A stretch of DNA of 64,000 nucleotides from Sphingopyxis sp. BE259 (GCF_031457495.1 NZ_JAVDWM010000001.1:2468001-2532000), one strand, 5' to 3'. Shown: positions 34,901 through 43,768, counted from the first letter of the stretch. Notes: generated by a model from the letters alone, not told the origin. Program-made: numbers and translations.

Positions 34901-36384
34901 TGACATCGTCGCTCGCCGAATTTGAAGAGCTGAGTAGGAAGGCGAAGAGTTGCTTTATCGTCGATCCCGCAGGCGCCGGTCTCGGCGGCGTTGATCCGCT
35001 GGGCCTGAGGCAGATCAACTTCGACCTCATGAACGACGTGTTCCCCGGTCTAAACAATGTCGCCCGTTATATCCGGCCCTTCACGCTGGTGACGTGGGCG
35101 TGGCGGCGAACGATTGAACTTGCCCGCAAGTCTGGCGAGGCGCTGCCCGTTTCGGCGCATGAAGATTTCGTCGCTCGCATCGAAGTGGCCTTTGTCTGGT
35201 CGATGCTGCAGAACGACGAAGTCGACGTCGATTTGCCCGGCAAGCAGGTCGTCTGGTCGCGGTGGGGGGCTGCGGATAAAATCTTATTCGGCGATGCGGA
35301 CTGGACCGCATTTGTGAAGGCACGCCGCAATTCGACCGCGCTCACCGCTGCTATCAACTACGGCCCGGGCCTTCGCGCCTTCAGGCTGCTCGAAGACGAC
35401 AGCAATTACGCGGGCACGCGCTTTCCAGGCGAGGCGACCGCCGAGCTGCTCGACGCATTCGAAGCGAGGATCAAGCCGCTGCTCCGGCATGCGCTGTTTC
35501 GCGAACGCGGCCTCTGCACACTAACCAGAAAAGCCGCGAAGAGCTGGGCCGCGATCTGGGACATGGAGAATCTTCTAGAAGAAGAAAAACGCGCCATGCG
35601 CGAGCGATTGATGGGCGCCCGGGCGCCGACCAAAAGACGCGGCGGCTTCGAGCTCCTGACGCGCGCTGCTAATGATCAGCACGAGGAGGATGAAGGCGAA
35701 GGCGAACTGCGCCCGGCGATGCTCGAACTGGAAGATGCAAAGATCGCAGAGCCTGCGCTGCACTGGAGGCGGGTACAGATGCGCCAGTCCTTCCGACTGG
35801 GGCTGGAAGCGCTGTTCGAATGGATCATTGCCGAGATCGGCGGTGGCACGATGACCACCGAAGCCCTCGCCGCGCATATGCTCGAACGCACGCCGCCAGA
35901 GGAAGGACAGACCGCTCGGCCGTGGCTCGAGGCGCTTGCCGCCACCGCAGTGTCACCCGTCGACGCAATGGATGCGTTGCAGACCAACTTTCCGAGCGGT
36001 GCGACCTTCGTCCCGGCTGCACTCGCCGCGATTGCGGTGCCCATGCTGGCAAACGCGTCTTTGCACGATCGATCGGAGCGACGCGAGCGGCTTCCGATTG
36101 CGCTTGCAGCCGCCGACCTGGACCGGATCGGTGATAATAGTCCTCAGCAATTCCTCGAGCATATGATCGAAAACTGGCTCATTGCACAGCACACTTACTG
36201 GTCGGTGGGCCGCGGCCTCGCTGACGCACGTGCCGGGGCTAAGAAGATCATGCGGCTGCGGCTTGTTCTCGAGCCCGGCGGGTGGCGCGTTACCCGTGGC
36301 CGAGGAACGCGCGGTATGCCGCGGCCAACGCCGGACCGGCTGCGGACAGCGATCAGCCTTGCCCAGCAATGCGATCTGATATGA
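34900..36384 (+). CDS. hypothetical protein, 494 aa, partner of the PLD protein
   Basis: Starts at an ATG overlapping the PLD stop (TGATG), so they act together. The N-terminal segment (DPLGLRQINFDLMNDVFPGLNNVARYIRPFTLVTWAWRRTIELAR, about 28-72) resembles the opening of DUF6361-type proteins, with an arginine-rich R(Y/x)IRPF core; the likeness is weak and from memory. Residues 225-300 are charged and coiled-coil-like. The rest is helical, without known motifs. DUF6361 proteins are found beside PLD or helicase genes in defence islands, which fits here. Confidence 0.55.
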   Translation: MTSSLAEFEELSRKAKSCFIVDPAGAGLGGVDPLGLRQINFDLMNDVFPGLNNVARYIRPFTLVTWAWRRTIELARKSGEALPVSAHEDFVARIEVAFVWSMLQNDEVDVDLPGKQVVWSRWGAADKILFGDADWTAFVKARRNSTALTAAINYGPGLRAFRLLEDDSNYAGTRFPGEATAELLDAFEARIKPLLRHALFRERGLCTLTRKAAKSWAAIWDMENLLEEEKRAMRERLMGARAPTKRRGGFELLTRAANDQHEEDEGEGELRPAMLELEDAKIAEPALHWRRVQMRQSFRLGLEALFEWIIAEIGGGTMTTEALAAHMLERTPPEEGQTARPWLEALAATAVSPVDAMDALQTNFPSGATFVPAALAAIAVPMLANASLHDRSERRERLPIALAAADLDRIGDNSPQQFLEHMIENWLIAQHTYWSVGRGLADARAGAKKIMRLRLVLEPGGWRVTRGRGTRGMPRPTPDRLRTAISLAQQCDLI

Positions 36385-36857
36385 CGCTCGCAAGCTCCAA
36401 GGCGTAAAGCCTTCCTATAGGTCGCAACGACTTCGACGGACAGCAGGCGAGCCTGGCCCCCGTCAAAATCGGCAAGGATGAGGCCGGAAAGATTTTTGCC
36501 GACCTGCCGACATGGTCGAGTACAACATTTTTTAGATCCCGGGAGACCCGACAAGCGATAAAATGGCAATTGGCTGCGTAACCCAAAGTGGAATGGCATG
36601 TTTCGGGCAGCCGCTTCGCAACTACCTACGAATTAGATCGTGCGCGTAGCTCACGCCCTGTTCCGACCGGTGCGAGACGGCAGGTTGTGTCTCTTCGGTT
36701 GCGAAAAGCCATCGCGCTGCAAATGATCAAATTCGTAGCGACTAACCCCCTTATTCCCGTTGCTTAGTTTTCTTTCACCAGGCCCACATATCTCGTAGCG
36801 CTGCGGAATGCAGTCGCTGAATTAGCTTCGGCGCGCGGCGAGAACCAAGGAAAACGC
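36385..36857. other. intergenic gap before the serine recombinase, no gene supported
   Basis: 473 bases, more AT-rich toward the right. No convincing frame or RNA gene. Any attachment site of the serine recombinase could be here, but I could not identify a repeated core elsewhere in the window. Confidence 0.35.
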
Positions 36858-38522
36858 GTGAGAAAAATTATAAAGCCCGCCACCGATCCGGTGCGGGCGG
36901 CACAATATATCAGAATGTCGACAGAGCATCAGCGCTACTCTCCCGATAATCAGCAGTCAGCTATAGCGACATATGCGTCACTTCGGGGATTCGAAGTCGT
37001 CGAAACCTACCTCGATTCTGGCAAAAGCGGCCTGACGCTCAGTGGTCGACCCGCCCTGAAACGCCTCTTGAGCGACGTGCTTTCTGGAGCGATGCCTTAC
37101 AAAGCGATCTTGGTCCTAGACGTAAGCAGATGGGGACGATTCCAAGATACCGACCAAGCTGCGCACTACGAATATATGTGCCGCGAGGCCGGCGTACCTG
37201 TGCATTACTGCAATGAGCCGTTTGAGAACGAAGGCGGCACGATGGCGTCGATCGTCAAACACATGAAGCGCGTCATGGCAGCCGAATATAGTCGCGAACT
37301 ATCGACGAAAGTCTCCCGTGCCCAACGTCAGCAGGCCCGATTGGGGTTCAAGCAAGGCGGTATGAACCCCTTCGGCACCCGCAGGCAAGTTGTCGATGAG
37401 CACGGCAACCCGCGTTTGGTTCTGGAACGAGGGCAACGAAAGGCACTCACAACGGACAGGGTCGTTCTCATCTGGGGGCCAGCTGAGGAAATCGCTGCCG
37501 TCCGGCGAATTTTTCGGATGTTCGTCGAAGATCAGATGAGCCTTGCCGAGATCGCGCGGTGGCTCAACACACGAGGCCACACGCAAGTGCATGGGGCCGA
37601 ATGGCGCGCTCCCGCAGTTCGTTACGTGCTCAGAAACGAACTTTACATCGGAACGTACATATTTGGCCGGAAATACAGCAATGTCGGTGCCCCTCATCCC
37701 GCGCCTGTGCAGGACTGGGCGCAGGTCGATGTTCTGAAACCCATCATATCGAAAAAGCTATTTTCTGATGCCGCTGCCAGGCTCGCGAAGCTCGCGCCTA
37801 ACTCCTATACCAACGAGGAACTGCTGGAAGGGCTAAGGCAACTGTTGGCCGAAAAAGGCACCCTCTCAACCTTTCTCATAAAAAATTCGCCGTTTTTGCC
37901 ATATCCTTGCACCTACATGCGACGATTTGGGAGCATGTCGGCAGCTTATCTTTTGATTGGTTTTGATGAGCCGACGCACAACGACCGCAACAGCCTGCGC
38001 TTCCAATGGACTGAAGAAATGCTTCTCGACGTAATTCGGCGTATTTATCTCGAGAAGGGGTATGTGGACGGCGGCTCAATCTCCGCTGATCCCACCTCCC
38101 CAAGCCGATCTTTATTCTCATATAGATTTGGCGGATTGCTGAATGCGATGATCGTCGCGGGCTTGCCCGTCGGCCCACTTTCCCCACAGCAGGAGGCTGC
38201 TCTATCTAGGCAGCGAGAGCAATACGAGCATAGGAAGAAAGTTAGGCTCATTCCCATAATGCGCACCGCGCAAGGAAGCCGGATCCGAAATGAGGAACTG
38301 GATGCTGCACTGAGGCGCCTGTTGATCAAGCACGGCTATTTGTCGTTGCAACTGATCGATTCCGACCCGACCGTTCCTTCAAGCTCGTTTTTTCGGAATC
38401 GCCTTGGCGGTTTGAAAGGAGCGTATGCTCGCATCGGCTACTTTTCCTCGCAAAGCGAGCTATTGAAAGAAGCCCATCGGAGGGCGCGGCTCGAGCCGCC
38501 GCTCAGCGCCGAACCTAGCTAG
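36858..38522 (+). CDS. large serine recombinase
   Basis: 554 residues from a GTG with AAGGA upstream. The resolvase domain has Y17, R19 and catalytic S21 (YIRMSTEHQ), LDVSRWGR and the E/R helix. A recombinase domain follows (AEIARWLNTRGHTQVHGAEWRAPAVRYVLRNELYIG). The C-terminal third (about 315-540) holds three tandem repeats of some 50-65 residues with the pattern EELL..LR.LL...G.LS...I..SP..PS...F..RFG.L..AY. Such repeats likely read DNA. It may have brought in the island to its left. Confidence 0.85.
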   Translation: MRKIIKPATDPVRAAQYIRMSTEHQRYSPDNQQSAIATYASLRGFEVVETYLDSGKSGLTLSGRPALKRLLSDVLSGAMPYKAILVLDVSRWGRFQDTDQAAHYEYMCREAGVPVHYCNEPFENEGGTMASIVKHMKRVMAAEYSRELSTKVSRAQRQQARLGFKQGGMNPFGTRRQVVDEHGNPRLVLERGQRKALTTDRVVLIWGPAEEIAAVRRIFRMFVEDQMSLAEIARWLNTRGHTQVHGAEWRAPAVRYVLRNELYIGTYIFGRKYSNVGAPHPAPVQDWAQVDVLKPIISKKLFSDAAARLAKLAPNSYTNEELLEGLRQLLAEKGTLSTFLIKNSPFLPYPCTYMRRFGSMSAAYLLIGFDEPTHNDRNSLRFQWTEEMLLDVIRRIYLEKGYVDGGSISADPTSPSRSLFSYRFGGLLNAMIVAGLPVGPLSPQQEAALSRQREQYEHRKKVRLIPIMRTAQGSRIRNEELDAALRRLLIKHGYLSLQLIDSDPTVPSSSFFRNRLGGLKGAYARIGYFSSQSELLKEAHRRARLEPPLSAEPS

Positions 38523-38545
38523 GTCATATCGTTCCGCCGCGTATA

Positions 38546-39604
38546 TTAGCGCCCTCGATCGTGCGGTGGTGGCTCGGGAATTGGCGGATCATGATTACCG
38601 CGCGCTGCCGACAGGGCTTGGGCATGACGCGCGGCAAAGATTTCGGGCGTGGCATGTACGTCGGGTTGCTTGTCGAGGAATCTTCGAACGTCCCGTGCGA
38701 GCGCCTGATCATCCGGTTGCCCACTTGCATCCAGCGCGGCGGCCGCTTGGCGGTAAGCTTGGCATATCGCCTGCCAGCGGTTTTTGCCTTTGACGATAAA
38801 GGATGGAAGATTGGCCTGACCGCGCGCAACGGCGATGGCCTGCTCATTAGTTCGCCTGTCAGCGTTGGTCATCACGCCGCTGGCCACGCTCGCCAGACGG
38901 GCGCGAAGTTTGACTAGCCTAATGCTGGATCCGGCAACTCCCCTTCCTCTCGCCCGTCTCGGCGTGGCTTCCGCGGCGACACCGCGCTCGCGCAGTTCGC
39001 GGGCGAACCGCTCGCGAAAGCGGTGAAGCTGAACCGGTCTGGGATTGAACCGGTTGCGGTCCAATCCTTCGGCCTGAACCGTCAGATGGACATGGGGACG
39101 CGGCGTGTCTGTATGAAGCGCCAAGAGATAATCGTGATTGTCGCTGAGTTCGGCATGGGCCAGCGCGCGAACGGCTCCCAGCACCTTATCAGGGTCGGTG
39201 CCTTCGGGCATCGAGAAGATCAGCGCCACCGACGAGACCGTTGGCCGCGACCGCCATTCAAGCGTATCGCTCCATTCGGCCGCACGCTCGGCGATGTCGT
39301 CCTTGCTGGTCAGGATTTCACCATCGCGGGTTTCGATTTCGACCGCCCCCTTCCGCCCGATATATCCGAGATGGGCTTTGACATGGGTGCCACCCCGCTG
39401 ACGGCCAGTGACCTTGACCACCACCTCGGGCGCGCCGCGCACGATCCGGCCCAGCTTGGCGCGTGCCGTCTTCGGATTGGCGACACCGTAGCTGGCGTAA
39501 AGCGGCACGCCGGGCTGGGCGCCCGGATCGTGGATATAGCGCACACGATACGGCGGACGGCTCGCTTCCCACACGGCTGATTCCAAGCTTGATCCCATCG
39601 CCAT
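38546..39604 (-). CDS. conjugative relaxase (MobP-like)
   Basis: 352 residues from ATG 39604, which overlaps the stop of the MobC-like gene (TGATG). The three-histidine metal site is visible in HDYLLALHTDTPRPHVHLTVQ at about 160-180, before a basic region. This motif nicks the transfer origin and ties the enzyme to DNA. N-terminal tyrosines (YRVRY, LYASYG, near 19-40) could be nucleophiles. The C-terminal half is basic and helical. Encoded 13 kb away from the VirB operon, on the other strand, with no primase or helicase domain. Confidence 0.85.
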   Translation of the reverse strand: MAMGSSLESAVWEASRPPYRVRYIHDPGAQPGVPLYASYGVANPKTARAKLGRIVRGAPEVVVKVTGRQRGGTHVKAHLGYIGRKGAVEIETRDGEILTSKDDIAERAAEWSDTLEWRSRPTVSSVALIFSMPEGTDPDKVLGAVRALAHAELSDNHDYLLALHTDTPRPHVHLTVQAEGLDRNRFNPRPVQLHRFRERFARELRERGVAAEATPRRARGRGVAGSSIRLVKLRARLASVASGVMTNADRRTNEQAIAVARGQANLPSFIVKGKNRWQAICQAYRQAAAALDASGQPDDQALARDVRRFLDKQPDVHATPEIFAARHAQALSAARGNHDPPIPEPPPHDRGR

Positions 39605-40161
39605 CAGTCGGCCACCGTCCAATAGCTCGCATCGCCGCGCATGGCATCGCCGACGGCTGCGACCTGCTCGGAAATCTCCATCCGCATATCGGCGATCCGT
39701 CGCAGCTCGGGTTCGATCTTCCTGTCGCCGGTTTCGAGCATGGCTGCATTGGCGGCCTTCATCGCCTGATTGAGATTGCGACCGATGCGGAGCAACTGCA
39801 TTCTGATCGGTGCGAGTTCAGCAAGCAGGCCGTCATCGACCCGTGATTTCAGGGCAAGGTGGCGGCGCACCAATGCCTTGATCCAGCCGGCGCGATCGGT
39901 CGAACGCTGTAATGCGCGGTGCGCGATCACGGCAATTTCGACCTCAGTAAACCGCAGCGAGATCCGGTTGCGCGCGGCGCCCTCCGGGCGGTCGATATGT
40001 GGTCGGTCGCTGTTCTCTTGCAGCGTCCGTTCGATCATCTGACGCACCAGAGCGCTCCGACCGCCACGACCGACCGCGAAGCTATCGAACGCCGTAAGCG
40101 CCTGCGCATCGACGCGGACGCTTAGCATCGCAGTGGTTGGCCCAGAATTTGTCGCCATCAA
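39604..40161 (-). CDS. MobC-like relaxosome accessory protein
   Basis: 185 residues. An N-terminal ribbon-helix-helix-like part (AMLSVRVDAQALTAFDSFAVGRGGRSALVRQMI) is followed by a helical region with LLRIGRNLNQAMKAANAAML, the signature of MobC-type proteins that bind the transfer origin and help the relaxase. Coupled with the relaxase. Transcribed away from a candidate transfer origin at 40225. Confidence 0.75.
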   Translation of the reverse strand: MMATNSGPTTAMLSVRVDAQALTAFDSFAVGRGGRSALVRQMIERTLQENSDRPHIDRPEGAARNRISLRFTEVEIAVIAHRALQRSTDRAGWIKALVRRHLALKSRVDDGLLAELAPIRMQLLRIGRNLNQAMKAANAAMLETGDRKIEPELRRIADMRMEISEQVAAVGDAMRGDASYWTVAD

Positions 40162-40497
40162 TCATGCCCGGTGAAGCAAAGCTGAAATCATAGGCCAATG
40201 TAAGACAACACGCGCCGCTAGGCATATCCTGCAATCAAGACAATAACCGACAAATTCCCAAACTAACGAAGGCAGAATCGCCGAATCATCGCTCCGATCC
40301 TCGGCAGCTCGACACGAGCGATAGCGCCCATAGTAATCAGCCTGCGCCCATTCCTCCGGTCGCGTCGCTGGCCGTGTGAAGATGCCGACAGCGTATAGGC
40401 CTCCCCCGGATACTACTGCCAGGGCGAGCCGCATTGGCCACACTATCCCGACAGAGCGACCAACCGACCGCCCCCATTCCTGCCAACATCAACGCGC
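40162..40497. other. intergenic region upstream of mobC, candidate transfer origin
   Basis: 336 bases, AT-richer than neighbours. It contains TATCCTGC at 40225-40232 and is closed on the right by the ssb terminator. A 93-codon frame on the minus strand (40162-40443, MRLALAVVSGGGLYAVGIFTRP) has a membrane-like start and may be real, but it would fill the expected origin region, so I do not call it. Confidence 0.4.
40225..40232 (+). other. candidate oriT nic site
   Basis: TATCCTGC matches the nic consensus of IncP-type origins, YATCCTG|Y, with cutting between G and C. It lies about 65 bases upstream of the MobC-like gene, the normal place for an origin served by MobP relaxases. No strong flanking inverted repeat was found, so this is a candidate only. 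Confidence 0.35.
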
Positions 40498-40547
40498 AAA
40501 AAAAACGGCGGCGCGCGACACCAACCCCGTTGGTGCCGCGCGCCGCC
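40498..40547 (-). terminator. rho-independent terminator after ssb
   Basis: On the minus strand a 19-base stem with one mismatch (arms 40507-40525 and 40529-40547, loop of 3) is followed by eight Ts (40498-40505). Strong intrinsic terminator facing away from ssb. Confidence 0.8.
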
Positions 40548-40585
40548 TCGGCCTGCCTTATCGGCGGCATCGGACGCAGTGAAGA

Positions 40586-40612
40586 AGCGGGGCGGCTTGT
40601 CGCCGCCCCGCT
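40586..40612. repeat. perfect GC-rich hairpin at the ssb 3' end
   Basis: Arms AGCGGGGCGGC and GCCGCCCCGCT, 11 bp, loop TTGTC, six bases after the ssb stop. There is no T-run, so it may protect the mRNA end or act with the stronger terminator just downstream. Confidence 0.6.
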
Positions 40613-40618
40613 GGGTGG

Positions 40619-40954
40619 TCAGTCCGGCTTTTCGTCATCGGCAGGGCCGCCGTCCTTCTTGGCGAGGATCGCGATGCCGTCGGCGATCAGATCGACGCCG
40701 TAGTGGGTGCTGCCGCCTGCCTCATATTGGTTCTGGCGGACGCGACCGGTGATGTGAACGAGGTCGCCCTTGCTGGCCGTCAGACGCTTGGCGAGCTTGT
40801 CGAACAGCGTGACACTGTTCCAGTGCGCGTCGGTCTTCCAGTCGTCGCCATCCTTGCGGTTGTAGTTCGAGGCCACCGAAAGATAAGTGACCTTCTCTTT
40901 GACCTCGACCTTGCCGATGCGGCCGATGATCCGAAATTCTGCGATGTTCTGCAT
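40619..40954 (-). CDS. ssb: single-stranded DNA-binding protein
   Basis: 111 residues. OB-fold pattern of SSB: AEFRIIGRIGKVEVKEKVTYLSVASN, then WKTDAHWNSVTLFDKLAKRLTASKGDLVHITGRVRQNQYEAGGSTHYGVDLIADGIAIL. Shorter than chromosomal SSB and lacking the usual acidic tail tip (ends DDEKPD). Element SSBs coat the transferred strand. Flanked by terminators on both sides, so it is a single-gene unit. Confidence 0.9.
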   Translation of the reverse strand: MQNIAEFRIIGRIGKVEVKEKVTYLSVASNYNRKDGDDWKTDAHWNSVTLFDKLAKRLTASKGDLVHITGRVRQNQYEAGGSTHYGVDLIADGIAILAKKDGGPADDEKPD

Positions 40955-41032
40955 GGATCTTACTCCGTCTTGGATTGCAGGGTGATTTCCTGACGGTCTT
41001 CAAGGGGGCCGCGAAGGAGCCGCGATCCAGCC

Positions 41033-41073
41033 AAAAAAACGGAGGCTCCGCGCCATGCAATGGGGCGGAAACC
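41033..41073 (-). terminator. likely rho-independent terminator, minus strand
   Basis: On the minus strand GGTTTCCGC pairs (with one bulge and a G-U pair) with GCGGAGCC, with an inner CCAT/ATGG stem, and seven Ts follow (41033-41039). It would stop transcripts from the DUF1289 gene before ssb. Confidence 0.5.
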
Positions 41074-41076
41074 GTA

Positions 41077-41121
41077 GGACGCCTCGCCCGCCTTTGCGGG
41101 CATCTGGGCGTCCGGTTTTTT
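41077..41121 (+). terminator. likely rho-independent terminator, plus strand
   Basis: Outer stem GGACGCC/GGCGTCC and inner stem GCCCGC/GCGGGC, then GG and six Ts (41116-41121). No plus-strand gene lies just before it, so it may block antisense transcription. Confidence 0.5.
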
Positions 41122-41468
41122 GCTTGATCGTATTAGGCGACGCGCGCAGCCACGAAACCGGCAAACAAGGAAATCGTCCTGCCAACCCCGGACAAGAGAA
41201 ACTGCCGATCCTTCGCTCGATCAGTTCTGGCCGTATCGACACCGAGGTCTGCAATGTCACAGCCGGTGCCAGCTCACCCGCCACCTACGGCCCCACCAGG
41301 CCGCGCGCCCCCGAACAGTCTCGCCGACCTCCAGCACGCACACGCTGCGCGCAGCCCGCGACCTTCAACCCGTCCGGGCCGTCCGCCACAACCGCGGCGG
41401 CGGCATCAACAGCAACGGCGATTTGCTTCTCGATTGGCATGATCCCGACGAAGGCGGCGGCATGACGA

Positions 41469-41666
41469 TTACAGCATGACCGGCTGACCGGCGGCAAGCT
41501 GGGCCATCCGCTTCGGCAACAAGGCAAGTATCGCGCACTGCCGTTCGGCAGTCGCCTCGCCCCATTCGCCGATCTCGGCGATGGTGCGACCGCAGCCTGC
41601 GCAAAGCCCAGCGCGCGCGTCGAGCGCGCAGACCGCAACACAGGGTGATTGAGGGCGGTCGGTCAT
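41469..41666 (-). CDS. DUF1289 domain protein
   Basis: 65 residues with the DUF1289 pattern of conserved cysteines: SPCVAVCALDARAGLCAGCGRTIAEIGEW. Four cysteines suggest an iron-sulfur or zinc site. Function unknown; often present on sphingomonad elements near ParB-like genes. Downstream of the ParB-like gene on the same strand, but a terminator (41838-41861) lies between. Confidence 0.8.
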   Translation of the reverse strand: MTDRPQSPCVAVCALDARAGLCAGCGRTIAEIGEWGEATAERQCAILALLPKRMAQLAAGQPVML

Positions 41667-41837
41667 GCCGTTCCCCTAAACGCGAAGCAGCTCGCTCGCT
41701 ATCCTTCGCGCGCAATCGGCACGGCAGCTATAAGCTGTCGTGCCGATTTGAGGCCGGCCGGAACGTCCGGCCTTTGCCCGTCCAGCAGGGACGGGCCGCG
41801 CGAACACTTGAACTGGGAATACGGAAACAAGAAAATA

Positions 41838-41861
41838 AGGGCGGGCCGCTCGGCCCGCCCT
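41838..41861 (-). terminator. rho-independent terminator after the ParB-like gene
   Basis: Perfect 10-bp stem (AGGGCGGGCC/GGCCCGCCCT) with a 4-base loop; on the minus strand it is followed by the T-rich TTATTTTCTTGTTT. It lies 8 bases beyond the ParB-like stop codon. Confidence 0.75.
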
Positions 41862-41869
41862 CTCGATCA

Positions 41870-43726
41870 TCATACCGCGTCTTCCTCCTCGAACTCGGTG
41901 GCTTCGTCGTCGTCGCCGCCCTCGTCGTCAAACACGGGGCGCTCCTGCGCGACCTCGACGGACGGCTCGGCGATCACAAGCGCGGGCGGCAGCCATCCAC
42001 GCCCTGCCATCCGCTCGGCGGCCGCAGCGGCAAGGTCGCCCTTCTTCATCTTGGCGCAATTGTCGGCGGCGGCCTTGCCCAGCACATCGGCCATAATCTT
42101 GGCGATCACAGGCTTTTTGAGCCGGTCGTAAAAGGCGACAGGCGCTTGCCACTTGGCGACCATATCGACGCCAGAGGCAAAGGCGATCTGGTCGAACCTT
42201 TGGTGGCGACGATCACGGCGCGAACCGGACGTCTCGCCGCCGTTGATCTGCCGTGCCACAAGCAACGCCAGCAACCGGCCCTTGGCCTCGGCGTCCATTG
42301 CCTGAATGGCCGCGAACCGGTTGACCTCGGGCATGGCAGCGAAGTCGCCGCCGCCGATCTCATCAACCGACGCAATGTCGCCAAGGGTCATCATGTCGTC
42401 AGGAACGGCGGCATTGAACTCTTCGAGCCGAAGCGACAGCGGGGAGTAATAGGACGGTTCGCGGTGAATGCCCTGCCCGACAAGACAATCGAGCAAGATG
42501 TCGAGCGCAAGAGCGGGATTGGTGGCGACCGCTTCCTGCACAGCCAGCGTCTTGATCTTCGATAGTGTCTCGATCATCGCCCCCGAATAATCGGGCTTGA
42601 TGGCGGCTGCGTCGCCGCTGCCGCCTTTGGCAATTCGCTTGGTGCGGATAGCTTTGGCCTCGACCTCGCCGCCGTTGCCGACGAACAGCACCATCGCACT
42701 GTCTGCCTTCTGCTCGTCGGTGAACACACACAGGCGGTTTTCAAGGATGCGGGCTTCTCGCTCCAGGCCGTTGAAAACCCTGTCGCCCCACTGGTTGCCC
42801 TTGCCGAGTTCGGCAAGTCGTGCGTCGGCTGATTCCTGAATACGCGCGCGCTCGGCCACTTCGGCTTCGGTCGGCTCGCGCTTCCCCTCGGCGTGGACAG
42901 TGACAAGATTGTAATAGTCGTCTGGTCGTTCGAGCGATGCCCGAACATCGCTCCACCCTTCCCCACGATAGCCCGTTTCGATCTCTGCCATCTTGGCAGT
43001 TGCCAGTGTTTCAACCAGTTCGGGGTCGTCGGCATAACCGTCGCCCCCTTCCGCAAACAGGTCGGCGGTAATCGTCCCGCCCGCTGCGACATAGGCACCA
43101 CGCCCGACGAACAGGAACAGGGCATGACCCGTGCCGATCTTCTCCTCGGTCAGCATCCGCCGGATTTGGTGGGCGCTGTTGCCGAAACGCTTCAACGCCT
43201 CAAGCTGGCGGTCGTGGTCATCGGTCAGGGTCAGTGCCTGTGCCGCCTCCATGCCGATCTGATCGCGTGCCAGACAGGCAAGCGCATCGGGGTGCAATGC
43301 CGACAGCCGCAACACCTTCTTGACGTAGGACAGGGCCACGCCGAACCGCGCGGCAATATCCTCGGGCGATTTGCCCTCGGCACGGAGGTCGCCATAAGCG
43401 ATCACCGCATCGGCAACGTGCATATCCTCGCGGCTCACATTTTCGGCCAGCGACAGTTCGACTGCCTCGGCCTTGTCGCGCACGTCCACACTGACCGGAT
43501 GGCTGGCAGAAATCGCCCTGGCCTTCTCAAGCTGCTTGAAGGCGCGGTAACGTCGGCCTCCGGCGGCAACCTCGAAACGATTGCCTTCGGCGTAAACGAC
43601 AAGGTTCTGCAACTGACCATGCGCCAGTATGTCGGCGGCAAGCTGGTCGATGGCTTTCGGCTTCACGCGCCGCACGTTCAACGGCGATAGGCGAAGTTGC
43701 GAGAGTTTGACGGTCTGGAGTGTCAT
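41870..43726 (-). CDS. ParB/RepB-like nuclease-fold protein
   Basis: 618 residues, much longer than ParB proper (about 300). The N-terminal ParB domain has SQLRLSPLNVRRVKPKAIDQLAADILAHGQLQNLVVY, GGRRYRAFKQL and AENVSREDMHVADAVIAY; a helix-turn-helix follows (EDIAARFGVALSYVKKVLRLSAL). The rest, from about 200, is a long extension with an acidic C-terminus (EGGDDDEATEFEEEDAV). No ParA gene is near, so classical partition is doubtful. Such ParB-like proteins are common on plasmids and ICEs of this group. Confidence 0.85.
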   Translation of the reverse strand: MTLQTVKLSQLRLSPLNVRRVKPKAIDQLAADILAHGQLQNLVVYAEGNRFEVAAGGRRYRAFKQLEKARAISASHPVSVDVRDKAEAVELSLAENVSREDMHVADAVIAYGDLRAEGKSPEDIAARFGVALSYVKKVLRLSALHPDALACLARDQIGMEAAQALTLTDDHDRQLEALKRFGNSAHQIRRMLTEEKIGTGHALFLFVGRGAYVAAGGTITADLFAEGGDGYADDPELVETLATAKMAEIETGYRGEGWSDVRASLERPDDYYNLVTVHAEGKREPTEAEVAERARIQESADARLAELGKGNQWGDRVFNGLEREARILENRLCVFTDEQKADSAMVLFVGNGGEVEAKAIRTKRIAKGGSGDAAAIKPDYSGAMIETLSKIKTLAVQEAVATNPALALDILLDCLVGQGIHREPSYYSPLSLRLEEFNAAVPDDMMTLGDIASVDEIGGGDFAAMPEVNRFAAIQAMDAEAKGRLLALLVARQINGGETSGSRRDRRHQRFDQIAFASGVDMVAKWQAPVAFYDRLKKPVIAKIMADVLGKAAADNCAKMKKGDLAAAAAERMAGRGWLPPALVIAEPSVEVAQERPVFDDEGGDDDEATEFEEEDAV

Positions 43727-43768
43727 GGTCGTAATCCTTGGTGTAATGGCTGATTGATTGGTCGGCGG

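Larger units (their letters stand above)
40955..41468. other. intergenic region with back-to-back terminators
   Basis: 514 bases. It should hold the ssb promoter just right of 40954. Hairpins with T-runs point both ways at 41033-41121. From 41122 to 41468 frames on the plus strand show some protein-like stretches (for example NSNGDLLLDWHDPDEGGG near 41400-41450), but they are broken across frames and without a start I trust. It may be a decayed gene. Confidence 0.4.

Noticed and set aside
40162..40443. 93-codon minus-strand frame (membrane-like N-terminus)
   Set aside because: It uses a GTG without a ribosome site and would cover the expected transfer origin. It stays possible, but I would not annotate it.
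40337..40570. 77-codon minus-strand frame with a membrane-like start
   Set aside because: It is run through by the ssb terminator hairpin and its T-run, and has no ribosome site.
41055..41479. Plus-strand frames opposite the DUF1289 region
   Set aside because: Protein-like stretches occur in more than one frame and are not continuous. At best this is a decayed gene.
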